This document shows, in pieces, positions 9,152 to 16,525 of a DNA stretch of 64,000 nt. The notes beneath the pieces are model-generated. The model saw nothing but the letters and a program-made list of their open reading frames with translations. It was not told the origin of the DNA and searched no databases. Source of the DNA: an uncultured Candidatus Saccharibacteria bacterium (GTDB lineage: Bacteria > Patescibacteriota > Saccharimonadia > Saccharimonadales > Saccharimonadaceae); NCBI GenBank assembly GCA_946222675.1, contig CAMIMA010000001.1, forward strand, positions 248,001-312,000. The letters run 5' to 3'. A program made the translations under genes and the position numbers. Numbering within the stretch: position 1 is the first letter of the stretch; each line of letters opens with the position of its first letter.

Positions 9152-9187
9152 ATTATACCACAATCTACGACGTTTTTGTGATACAAT
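9152..9187. promoter_or_regulatory. Divergent promoters of yebC and the 9194 gene
   Basis: Minus strand: TGTGG-TATAAT (-10 at 9157-9152) for yebC, with a leader and Shine-Dalgarno. Plus strand: TGTGA-TACAAT (-10 at 9182-9187), 6 nt before the ATG at 9194, without Shine-Dalgarno. Both types of start sit in one 75-bp gap. Confidence 0.6.
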
Positions 9188-9193
9188 AAAAGC

Positions 9194-9580
9194 ATGATCT
9201 TTATTGGACTACTAAAATGGTGGTACGGTGCAGGCTGGCAGGGTGTACTTAGTCGCCAGTTACTAGGACTAAGGGTGACAGCTGACTACTTTAGTATCGG
9301 CCTATTATTAAAGACACTATTTTCGCCATTTCGTCAGATTGGTTCAGATGAGACGAGTCGTGAGGCAGGCGGTAAGATTAATTTGATTGTCGATAAGTTA
9401 ATTAGCCGGACAATTGGTGCCGTGGTGCGAACTTTTACAATTATTGCTGGTATTGTTTGCTTAATATTTAGGGTTATCTTTGGCGCGTTTTGCCTAGTGA
9501 TTTGGCCGATATTGCCTGCTGCGCCAGTGTTCGGTTTGATTTTAACGATTACTGTGGGGGCGCCGTGGAAGCTAATTTAA
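9194..9580 (+). CDS. Small membrane protein of unknown function, upstream of a Clp ATPase
   Basis: 128 residues, not recognised as a named family. An amphipathic or membrane-associated start (LLKWWYGAGW) is followed by a basic stretch with FSPFRQI, then two strongly hydrophobic segments (residues about 78-122) rich in I, V and F. The reading frame overlaps the likely start of the Clp-type ATPase downstream by 16 nt, so the two are translationally coupled. This suggests a membrane partner or anchor for that ATPase. The -10 box at 9182-9187 is close to the ATG and no Shine-Dalgarno is seen. Confidence 0.8.
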   Translation: MIFIGLLKWWYGAGWQGVLSRQLLGLRVTADYFSIGLLLKTLFSPFRQIGSDETSREAGGKINLIVDKLISRTIGAVVRTFTIIAGIVCLIFRVIFGAFCLVIWPILPAAPVFGLILTITVGAPWKLI

Positions 9581-11985
9581 ATTATCACTCGCTTCGGAGC
9601 AACAAGGCGCGCTTTTATGTGCAAAATGGCGGTTGGCTAAAGATTGTTTCGATTATTGTAACGGCTTTATTATGTGCCTTGGGTGTACTACTATTCCTAA
9701 TGGGCGAAGCCGTTGCTTGGCTGGTGGAATCGTTGGGCTGGTGGTCGTTGGTGCTGACTTTTTGGGTGTACCTAGATTTAGCTCATATTAAGCCACGCGC
9801 CGGTGGTCAGCGAATTGATGACTATTTAAGTGCAGATATTTTAGGACGTCTTGGAAAAACTGTATCACCGTTAACTTTATATCAATCAGCTCTTAATGCG
9901 CGCGGTGGTTATTTTATTTCGAGCCGGTTGGGCGTTGACCCAAAATTGCTGCAGAGTTTGATTAGTGATAACTCGGCGCAACTACCTACAATCTATCAGG
10001 CAATTGGTGATATATGGCGTAATCTAAATGAGCATAGTGATGTTGTGACGGCGCCGGTGGTAATAGCTGCTATTTTACTAAACACGCCAGGCGTAGAAGA
10101 TATTCTGCGGACGCATCACGTGGATTATAAGGACCTATTAAAGGTAGTGGAGTGGTATGAACACATTAGCTATCTGATTGACCAGCAGAAGCAACCGCGT
10201 TTTACAGGCGGCGTGGCGCGCGACTGGTCGTTTGGCTATATTCCGTTATTGCAGCACTTTGGTGTGAACTTGAGCGCGCAGTATAGTGCGCACGGGTCGG
10301 GTAATTCAGAGCTAGAGAGCAACCGGCAGATTATTGATAATATGTTAAGTAGCTTATCGATGTCGGGGCGACATAATGTGGCACTAATTGGGCCATTTGG
10401 CGCCGGTAAGTCGGCAATCGTAGATAAGTTTGCAGATATTTTGATGGATGCTGGCGCTAAAGTGCCAAAGGACTTGCGTTTTAATCAGGTCTTCTCACTT
10501 GATGCTTCGGCGATTTTGTCAGCCGCGGCTGGGCGTGGCCAGATTGAGAGTCTGATAAATCAGCTGCTAGTTGAGGCTTATCGGGCAAAGAATATTATTT
10601 TGTTTTTAGATAACGCTGAGTTGTTCTTTGAAGATGGCACCGGTTCGGTTGATATTAGTGCCCTATTGCAGCCAGTAATTGACGGTGGTGGTGTGAAGCT
10701 GATTATGTCGATGAATCGCCAGCGCTTCTTGCAAATTGCCCAAGCGAAGCCAGCGCTCGCCAATTCACTAAATCGCATTGAAGTTCAGCCAGCTAGTGCT
10801 GAGGAGACTATGCGTGTACTAGAAGACAATGCGGTGCGTTTGGAGTACCGGTCACAGGGTATTATTATGTACCAGGCGTTAACTGAGGCGATTCGGCTCA
10901 GTGACCGTTATATTTATGATGTGGCGCAGCCACGCAAATCAGTGCAATTACTAGAGCAGTCAATGCAGCAGGCGGTGAATGGCGTGGTGAATGCTAAGGC
11001 GATTGCAGCAACAATCGAGAAGACCTTGGGTATTAAAGTGGGTGGTGATTTGGCATATGGCGATGACCAAGCCGAACGTGAACGCCTGTTGAACCTAGAA
11101 GACTTAATTCACCAGCGGATGATTAATCAGAAGAACGCTGTGACTGCTGTGGCTTCGGCTTTGCGTCGAGCACGTGCGGGTGTGCGGAACGAAAACCGCC
11201 CAATTGGCACCTTCCTCTTCCTTGGGCCTACTGGTGTAGGTAAAACTGAGTTAGCAAAGTCGCTAGCGGCAGTTTACTTTGGTGGCGAGGACCACATGGT
11301 GCGCATCGACTTGAACGAATATGTGCGCGCTGACGACGTGGCGCGCCTCATTGCCGATGGTGCGACGGACGTTAATTCTTTGTCGGCACAGGTGCAAAAG
11401 AATCCATTTAGTGTGGTATTGCTTGATGAAATTGAGAAGGCGCATCCGAACGTGCTTACTACTTTGTTGCAGGTGCTAGATGAAGGCGTGTTGCGCGATA
11501 TCAACAACCGCGAAATTAGCTTCCGCGATACAATTGTGATTGCTACCTCGAACGCTGGGGCCGATTTAATTCGCCGTTACATCGAGGCTGGCTATCAAAT
11601 CGAACAGTTCTCGAGCCAGATTCAGGACCAGCTAATTAATTCCGGCGAGTTTAAGCCAGAATTTCTCAACCGTTTTGATGAGATTGCAGTATTCCGTCCG
11701 CTAACGAAGGATGAACTACTTCAAGTGGTCGACTTAATCTTGAAGGGTATTAATAAGAATCTTGAGACACAGAAGATTGCTGTGGCGGTGGATGAAGCGG
11801 GTCGCCGCTTGTTAGTTGACGCCGGTTACGACCCGCGGTTGGGTGCCCGCCCGATGCGCCGCGTAGTGCAGAAGACGGTGGAGAATATTATTGCCGAGAA
11901 GATGTTGACTGGCGAGTTGGTTGCTGGTTCTGGCATTATGTTGCGGGCGGCAGACATTCAAGCTAGTCTTGATAAGACGCAGTAG
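9565..11985 (+). CDS. Membrane-anchored Clp/Hsp100-type AAA+ ATPase
   Basis: About 806 residues from a GTG at 9565 (preceded by GGGGG, overlapping the upstream gene by 16 nt); the frame is open to 9490. The N-terminus has two hydrophobic segments (about residues 25-75), unlike soluble ClpB/ClpC. A Clp-N-like helical region follows, then AAA-1 with Walker A GPFGAGKSAI and a weakened Walker B (ILFLDNAEL instead of FIDE). AAA-2 has GPTGVGKTELA, VVLLDEIEKAHP and a D2-small domain (GYDPRLGARPMRRVVQ). The IGF/L tripeptide that docks ClpP in ClpC/ClpA/ClpX is not seen after TSNAG. A membrane unfoldase role is inferred. Confidence 0.88.
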   Translation: MEANLNYHSLRSNKARFYVQNGGWLKIVSIIVTALLCALGVLLFLMGEAVAWLVESLGWWSLVLTFWVYLDLAHIKPRAGGQRIDDYLSADILGRLGKTVSPLTLYQSALNARGGYFISSRLGVDPKLLQSLISDNSAQLPTIYQAIGDIWRNLNEHSDVVTAPVVIAAILLNTPGVEDILRTHHVDYKDLLKVVEWYEHISYLIDQQKQPRFTGGVARDWSFGYIPLLQHFGVNLSAQYSAHGSGNSELESNRQIIDNMLSSLSMSGRHNVALIGPFGAGKSAIVDKFADILMDAGAKVPKDLRFNQVFSLDASAILSAAAGRGQIESLINQLLVEAYRAKNIILFLDNAELFFEDGTGSVDISALLQPVIDGGGVKLIMSMNRQRFLQIAQAKPALANSLNRIEVQPASAEETMRVLEDNAVRLEYRSQGIIMYQALTEAIRLSDRYIYDVAQPRKSVQLLEQSMQQAVNGVVNAKAIAATIEKTLGIKVGGDLAYGDDQAERERLLNLEDLIHQRMINQKNAVTAVASALRRARAGVRNENRPIGTFLFLGPTGVGKTELAKSLAAVYFGGEDHMVRIDLNEYVRADDVARLIADGATDVNSLSAQVQKNPFSVVLLDEIEKAHPNVLTTLLQVLDEGVLRDINNREISFRDTIVIATSNAGADLIRRYIEAGYQIEQFSSQIQDQLINSGEFKPEFLNRFDEIAVFRPLTKDELLQVVDLILKGINKNLETQKIAVAVDEAGRRLLVDAGYDPRLGARPMRRVVQKTVENIIAEKMLTGELVAGSGIMLRAADIQASLDKTQ

Positions 11986-11999
11986 TTCTGTGCTATAAT
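11969..11999 (+). promoter_or_regulatory. Promoter of the tRNA-Gly/tRNA-Arg/nuclease unit
   Basis: TTGATA (11969-11974) and TATAAT (11994-11999) with a long 19-bp spacer and TGnTATAAT extension. The -35 lies inside the end of the Clp gene. Transcription would start close to the tRNA-Gly 5' end at 12009. Confidence 0.6.
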
Positions 12000-12008
12000 T
12001 ATTATGAC

Positions 12009-12083
12009 GCGGGTGTCGTATAGCGGTTAATATACGAGTTTTCCAAACTTGCGACGAGAGTTCGACTCTCTCCACCCGCACCA
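12009..12083 (+). tRNA. tRNA-Gly (anticodon TCC), CCA encoded
   Basis: 75 nt. Acceptor GCGGGTG/CACCCGC, anticodon stem CGAGT/ACTTG around loop TTTCCAA, T arm GTTCGACTC, CCA encoded. The D stem (GTAT/ATAT) is weak and contains a G-T pair. Confidence 0.92.
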
Positions 12084-12092
12084 ATATTATTT

Positions 12093-12169
12093 GCCTCAGT
12101 AGCTCAGGGGATTAGAGCAGGTGGCTTCTATCCATCGTGTCGGGGGTTCGAATCCCTCCTGAGGTACCA
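12093..12169 (+). tRNA. tRNA-Arg (anticodon TCT), CCA encoded
   Basis: 77 nt. Acceptor GCCTCAG/CTGAGGT, D stem GCTC/GAGC, anticodon stem GGTGG/CCATC around CTTCTAT, T arm GTTCGAATC, CCA encoded. Only 9 nt follow tRNA-Gly, so the two are co-transcribed. Confidence 0.94.
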
Positions 12170-12190
12170 GATATTATTTTGGAGGGTAAG

Positions 12191-12895
12191 ATGAATCAAC
12201 AACATCAACAAAAGAAATCACAATCGGATAAAAAATGGCGCTGGGTGAGAACGGGCTATTTGTGTGTGTTAATTATTGTTGCTTGTGCTGTTATAACAGT
12301 TGTTGGCGATTTGCCAACTAGGCGAGAACATTTAACTAGACATACTGTAGATAAGCCAGTTGTTACAAAGTCAGCGATAAGTTCTCCGGTGGTAAAGTCA
12401 GGAGATAATCCTACTGAGCATGCTACATCAACTCCTCCAGCTAGTGAGGACTATCGTAAGCTGCCACACTGCAAGGTTACCCATGTTTCGGATGGTGACA
12501 CTTTGACGGTAGATTGCTTGCCAAAGCGGGTGCGCTTGGTGGGTGTAGATACGCCGGAGAGCACTATTAAGAAGCAGTGTTATGGTAAAGAGGCGTCAAA
12601 TTACACTAAGCAGCTTCTTGGTCAGAGCGTGTATGTTGAAACCGACCCGGCTTCGGGTGATTTAGACCGTTATGGGCGGCCACTACGCTACATTATTCTT
12701 GAGGATGGTACAAACTATAACCAGAAGCTGATTGAGCTAGGCTATGGCATGCTCTATGTCTTTAATCACCAACAATTTAAGTATAAAGATGCCTTTGCCG
12801 CAGCTGAGCAGCGGGCGCACAATGCTAATCTTGGCCTCTGGGGTGCTTGCCAGACGGCAATTAATAAATACGGCAATTATCACGTAACTAATTAG
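12191..12895 (+). CDS. Membrane-anchored or exported thermonuclease (SNase-like)
   Basis: About 234 residues. A basic N-terminus and a single hydrophobic segment (about residues 20-41) act as signal anchor, followed by a Thr/Ser/Pro-rich linker and a staphylococcal-nuclease domain (about residues 95-225). Key residues fit the family: SDGDTLTV, VRLVGVDTPE (catalytic Arg and Asp/Glu for calcium) and DRYGRPL (second Arg). It would cut DNA or RNA outside the membrane. ATG 12191 has an ideal GGAGGG. The gene starts 21 nt after tRNA-Arg(TCT), so its mRNA probably comes from the tRNA transcript. Together with ComEC it fits nucleotide scavenging or DNA uptake. Confidence 0.93.
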   Translation: MNQQHQQKKSQSDKKWRWVRTGYLCVLIIVACAVITVVGDLPTRREHLTRHTVDKPVVTKSAISSPVVKSGDNPTEHATSTPPASEDYRKLPHCKVTHVSDGDTLTVDCLPKRVRLVGVDTPESTIKKQCYGKEASNYTKQLLGQSVYVETDPASGDLDRYGRPLRYIILEDGTNYNQKLIELGYGMLYVFNHQQFKYKDAFAAAEQRAHNANLGLWGACQTAINKYGNYHVTN

Positions 12896-12917
12896 CTAAT
12901 AATTGGCCAACTAAAAT

Positions 12918-12937
12918 ACCCTCCATAAGGAGGGTAA
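12918..12937. terminator. Bidirectional hairpin between nuclease gene and tRNA-His
   Basis: Perfect TACCCTCC/GGAGGGTA stem with an ATAA loop, between converging units. The flanking T/A-rich tracts are short on both sides. Confidence 0.6.
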
Positions 12938-12945
12938 TAATTTCA

Positions 12946-13024
12946 TGGGGCGTCTAACAGGACTCGAACCTACGACCTTCTGTGCCACAAACAGACGCTC
13001 TAACCAAGCTGAGCTACAGACGCC
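12946..13024 (-). tRNA. tRNA-His (anticodon GTG), G-1 and CCA encoded
   Basis: 79 nt on the minus strand. The eight-base acceptor GGCGTCTG/TAGACGCC includes the extra G-1 opposite C73 that marks tRNA-His. Anticodon stem TCTGT/ACAGA around TTGTGGC. CCA encoded. A TATATT box lies 6 nt upstream. Confidence 0.95.
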
Positions 13025-13039
13025 ATCACTAATATAATA

Positions 13040-13618
13040 TCAGATGCTACGTAATATTTCAATATGTGCGCCGAGAGTTTTTAATTGTTGGTAGATGGGG
13101 CGATTTATAGCGTTGGCTTGCCAGTGGTCGACGAATTTGGTTGGAGTATGTTGCGAGAGAGCTACTAGCACTGCACCTAAGCAGCCCGCTGCAGTAGTAG
13201 TGTCAAACTGAGGTGTGACGGTGAGCGGGAGGTGAATAGTGAAGTCGAGCTTAAATTGATCGCTGGCATTATCGGGCTGCGGGTAAGTGGTGATGCCAAG
13301 TTGGCTCGCCAAATTAAGCCATGGCGCCAGCTCAGTTGCTGCGACCGACCGGATAGTGATGGTAGTGTTTACAATACTGCCGCCCTGTAACTGTAAATCA
13401 AGGCGGGCTTTAGGAGTAATATTAATGAGCGACACATTGAGGATGTCGCTGAGGCGGGCAATACAACGCAGACTAACGTTTTGTCGTCCGCGTTCGATAC
13501 GATTGATGGTTGATTGGCTAGTGCCAAGCTGCAGCGCAAGATCTTTTTGTGTCAGACCACAACGCAAGCGATGCCATTTAATAAGTTCACCCAGCTGAAT
13601 TAGGTAGTCTGGTTGCAT
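13040..13618 (-). CDS. XRE-type HTH regulator with a MurA-like C-terminal remnant
   Basis: 192 residues. Residues about 8-65 are a clear HTH_3/XRE domain (LTQKDLALQLGTSQSTINRIERG). The rest is not a standard regulator partner. It resembles parts of EPSP-synthase/MurA: ITIRSVAATELAPWLNLASQ recalls the inner repeat, and INRPIYQQLKTLGAHIEI recalls ENRFxxxxELxxMGAxIxI of MurA. The MurA catalytic parts are absent, so it cannot be a working transferase. A ligand-sensing or vestigial domain is inferred. The ATG at 13618 is 6 nt after TATAAT (13625-13630), a leaderless start. Confidence 0.7.
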   Translation of the reverse strand: MQPDYLIQLGELIKWHRLRCGLTQKDLALQLGTSQSTINRIERGRQNVSLRCIARLSDILNVSLINITPKARLDLQLQGGSIVNTTITIRSVAATELAPWLNLASQLGITTYPQPDNASDQFKLDFTIHLPLTVTPQFDTTTAAGCLGAVLVALSQHTPTKFVDHWQANAINRPIYQQLKTLGAHIEILRSI

Positions 13619-13624
13619 GTGATT

Positions 13625-13630
13625 ATTATA
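13625..13630 (-). promoter_or_regulatory. -10 box for the XRE regulator (leaderless)
   Basis: GTGG-TATAAT on the minus strand, 6 nt before the ATG at 13618; no Shine-Dalgarno. Confidence 0.6.
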
Positions 13631-13636
13631 CCACGG

Positions 13637-14059
13637 TTATTTGGCGTCAGGCACCTTGAGCTTCGGCCAGAATAGCGCCACGAGGGAGACAATCACGCTT
13701 AAGATGGCGAGCCAAATACCCCAGCCGGCGTGTGGGCTGACTAAACTATCGAGGTTAGAATTGGTTACGAATATAATAAATGCCCCGACGAGAATGTGAC
13801 AGACGATTGCCAACCAAGCAATTGATTTAAAGCCGGTTACGGCAGCGAGTAGTAAGATGACGCAAAGCCCAGTAATGATGTTGGCGAGGGTGACTTGGCT
13901 TAGAAAATCAACGCTAATCGTCATATTGCTAAATTTGAGGCGTTGAATGAGTTTGTCGAGGCTAGAAGTGGCTGGATTAACACCCAACCAGAGCTGTGAA
14001 GCACTAGCCAAGGTAATAAGTGCGGCTCCAAAAAGAGTGAGTCGACGGATAACTTTCAT
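13637..14059 (-). CDS. Four-helix membrane protein of unknown function
   Basis: 140 residues with four hydrophobic segments (about residues 7-25, 50-70, 74-97, 107-130) and short loops. No catalytic motif is seen and the family is not recognised. It reads in the same direction as the XRE gene and ends 18 nt before that gene's start, but each has its own -10 box. The ATG at 14059 follows TATAAT (14066-14071) by 6 nt. Confidence 0.75.
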   Translation of the reverse strand: MKVIRRLTLFGAALITLASASQLWLGVNPATSSLDKLIQRLKFSNMTISVDFLSQVTLANIITGLCVILLLAAVTGFKSIAWLAIVCHILVGAFIIFVTNSNLDSLVSPHAGWGIWLAILSVIVSLVALFWPKLKVPDAK

Positions 14060-14065
14060 AGTTTA

Positions 14066-14071
14066 ATTATA
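14066..14071 (-). promoter_or_regulatory. -10 box for the 14059 membrane protein (leaderless)
   Basis: TGTGC-TATAAT on the minus strand, 6 nt before the ATG; extended TGn -10 and no Shine-Dalgarno. Confidence 0.6.
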
Positions 14072-14096
14072 GCACAAGCTATTTGATGAGGCTAAA

Positions 14097-14118
14097 CAAA
14101 AAGCGACCAAATGGTCGC
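14097..14118 (-). terminator. Terminator of tRNA-Lys(CTT)
   Basis: GCGACCA/TGGTCGC hairpin (14103-14118) directly after the tRNA. On the minus strand it is followed by CTTTTTG. Confidence 0.7.
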
Positions 14119-14126
14119 ATAAAATC

Positions 14127-14202
14127 TGGTGGGTTGAGAGGGGCTCGAACCCTCGACACCAGGCTTAAGAGGCCCGTGCTCTACCAACTGAGCTATCAAC
14201 CC
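14127..14202 (-). tRNA. tRNA-Lys (anticodon CTT), CCA encoded
   Basis: 76 nt on the minus strand, nearly identical to tRNA-Lys(TTT) at 5189: same D arm and anticodon stem CGGGC/GCCTG, here around CTCTTAA. Acceptor GGGTTGA/TCAACCC. CCA encoded. Confidence 0.95.
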
Positions 14203-14268
14203 TTAACGACTATAATAGTATCACACTATTTTTGTTTTGTCTAGTGTTTTATTTTAAATTTTTCGCGC

Positions 14269-14274
14269 TATAAT
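14269..14274 (+). promoter_or_regulatory. -10 box of the 733-residue secreted protein gene
   Basis: TATAAT about 50 nt before the ATG. The leader carries a GGAG site about 8 nt before the start. No convincing -35. Confidence 0.5.
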
Positions 14275-14323
14275 GGTACTGTAATCATTAAACAAAAATA
14301 TTAAATCATAGTTTGGAGTTATC

Positions 14324-16525
14324 ATGAACCGCGTTTTTAAGTGGGCAGTCGTGGCGGTTAGTGTAATTATTTTGACGGTAGTTTTAGCGAGCAATGCTAA
14401 GGCGGCGGACAGTGTAGGATTGGAATTAGTGCCTCCGGTACAGCTAAGCAATATAAATGGTAAGTATCAGGCGAGTAGTGTGATTACACCGAAGGGCGAG
14501 TGTCAGTATGGCTATCGATTGAGCTTGAAACTACACGAACTTAAGCTTAATAACACTAAGCATCAAATAAATTTAGCAACAGAACAGAACCAATCTGACA
14601 ACGTTTGGGGCTATTTAGAGGGTGATAAGCTGAAGAGTGAAGGTGAAATTAGTAGCGAGAATAATCAGCCGGTGTCGGTGATGTATGAAGCTAGGCCAAA
14701 AGCTGACTTGCCGGCGGGTAATTATCGTGGTGAGGTACAGTATACAATTACTGCTAAGCCTGCGCCTGAGCCAGTAGTAGAAGATAAAATGAGTAGCTGG
14801 GAATATCGTGATGGCGAGGAAGTGCAAGCTAGCGTTAAGGGCGAGAATTTATTTGGTATTAAATCAGTTGAATTATTTGATCAGTCGGGTAAATCTATTG
14901 TTAGTCGTACTAAAGAAGAGAGCATGGGTGATAGTGGTGACGGCACCAGCATAACGTTTGATTTTGGCAATTTATCGGCTGGGCGTTACTTTGCAACAGT
15001 ATACTCTGTGAGTGGTAGGTCGTATAAAGTGCTTAAGCCATTGGTGGTTTGGCCAAAGGGTGATTGTGTGTCGGGTAATAGTGAATTTAACAAATGTAAA
15101 GTTGTTTTGCCGCAGTCAAAGGAAACAAAATTTATTCCCGTGGTGCCGAACGGCGAGGGCGAATGGAGAGTGGTACCTGATGGCACTGGTGATAATAGCC
15201 AATTTGGTGAGTGGTATGATTATGATAAGAAACACTGGGCGAATGTGGTAGAGGTGCCAAAGGAAAAATATCAGACAAGCCAGTCGGGTACGCTTACTAA
15301 AAGTGATTACATTAGACATTGGACATATATCCCGCGGTATAATTACAAAGTGCAACGTCGTGATGTGGTGGATAAACCAATGTCACCTCAGCATAATAAC
15401 TATAGCTTTGAGGTAGGCTTTACGCAGAATGAATTTAGAAAGCCGTCGCCAACTTGCTCTAGTAAAACTGATCACAGAGATTATTTAGGTGAATGTCACC
15501 CATTGCAGCCTTGGGCGACTCCGCCAGCATTTTTGCAACAAGGTACGTTATTTGATGGTATTTGGTTAAGTGATGTTACTAATGTACACGGAGGTAATAA
15601 TGTTGATGAAATGTATCAAGCGCAGCATAGTTCTAAGCAAAATGAACATTGGATCAATAGCTATGAGTGGGGTGCTATGGTGTACTTTGCTATGAGTCGC
15701 TATGGCGTAGGTAGTTTTACGCAATTTAAATATCTACAGGCTGGTTGTATTGCGTCTAGCCAAGGTGATTGTTGGAGCATTAATGTTCCCGCGAATAAAT
15801 ATTTATTGGGCACTAGGGCAAACAAACCAAAACCAGCGTTTAATGCACCGTGGCTAACTCACTATGATACCACCGGGAGTATAGCTAAGTTTATGAATCA
15901 GTGTACATTTGAAACTTGTGGTGGCCAGGCGCTATATGAATTATGGGATGAGAAAGCTGCTTATTGTGATGATCGTATAAGTGGCGATGATTGGATTGTG
16001 CGCTCTAGCTCTAGCCGTCAGTTAAAGTATGTGATGTACATTGAAGATAAAGAAACTGAATTCAATAAGACTATTTGGGCGTGGCCGGTGGGTGGAAAGA
16101 ATGTTGTGGTGCCGCCATCAATGGCTCCGCAGCGCTTGCAACCCCAGCTCAAAGCAGCGCAGCCGAACCGGATTAGCGAGCAGGCTAGTAGCGTCAAATT
16201 GGAGACCAGCCAGCAAGTCAGCAGTACTGAGGCTGCTAAGACTAGCGAGCGACCCACCACGCGCCCGCTCGACCAGCAGCTCAGCCCCGCAGTTCGCAAT
16301 CGCACAGAGGTTACCGCTAATCACGCCGTAGTTGACGATGCCATCCCGCAAGTAAAACGTCAGCGTCAAGCTGTCACCACAGGACCGGTGCTCCGCCCGA
16401 ACAGTGCAGGTGGTCAAACCAGCTTGGTTACCGGGCAGAGTCCGGTAGCTGGGGTGCTTGGAACGGAACAAAATTTCGTCAAGCAAGGGCTGACTCACGC
16501 TAGCTCCTTGATGACGGCTGAATAG
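14324..16525 (+). CDS. Large secreted protein of unknown function, cysteine-rich with a low-complexity tail
   Basis: 733 residues, not recognised as a known family. A signal peptide (residues 1-27, ending ASNAKA) is followed by beta-rich extracellular parts: residues about 30-135, then an Ig-like stretch (about 145-245, ending SAGRYFATVYSVSGRSYKVL). A large central domain has paired cysteines, which suggests disulfides. The last 140 residues are rich in Gln, Ser, Thr, Pro and Ala, a likely stalk. No C-terminal membrane segment or LPxTG is seen, so it is secreted or held by other means. The 3' end overlaps the converging sufS by 31 nt. The role could be adhesion to a host cell; that is a guess from architecture. 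Confidence 0.8.
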   Translation: MNRVFKWAVVAVSVIILTVVLASNAKAADSVGLELVPPVQLSNINGKYQASSVITPKGECQYGYRLSLKLHELKLNNTKHQINLATEQNQSDNVWGYLEGDKLKSEGEISSENNQPVSVMYEARPKADLPAGNYRGEVQYTITAKPAPEPVVEDKMSSWEYRDGEEVQASVKGENLFGIKSVELFDQSGKSIVSRTKEESMGDSGDGTSITFDFGNLSAGRYFATVYSVSGRSYKVLKPLVVWPKGDCVSGNSEFNKCKVVLPQSKETKFIPVVPNGEGEWRVVPDGTGDNSQFGEWYDYDKKHWANVVEVPKEKYQTSQSGTLTKSDYIRHWTYIPRYNYKVQRRDVVDKPMSPQHNNYSFEVGFTQNEFRKPSPTCSSKTDHRDYLGECHPLQPWATPPAFLQQGTLFDGIWLSDVTNVHGGNNVDEMYQAQHSSKQNEHWINSYEWGAMVYFAMSRYGVGSFTQFKYLQAGCIASSQGDCWSINVPANKYLLGTRANKPKPAFNAPWLTHYDTTGSIAKFMNQCTFETCGGQALYELWDEKAAYCDDRISGDDWIVRSSSSRQLKYVMYIEDKETEFNKTIWAWPVGGKNVVVPPSMAPQRLQPQLKAAQPNRISEQASSVKLETSQQVSSTEAAKTSERPTTRPLDQQLSPAVRNRTEVTANHAVVDDAIPQVKRQRQAVTTGPVLRPNSAGGQTSLVTGQSPVAGVLGTEQNFVKQGLTHASSLMTAE

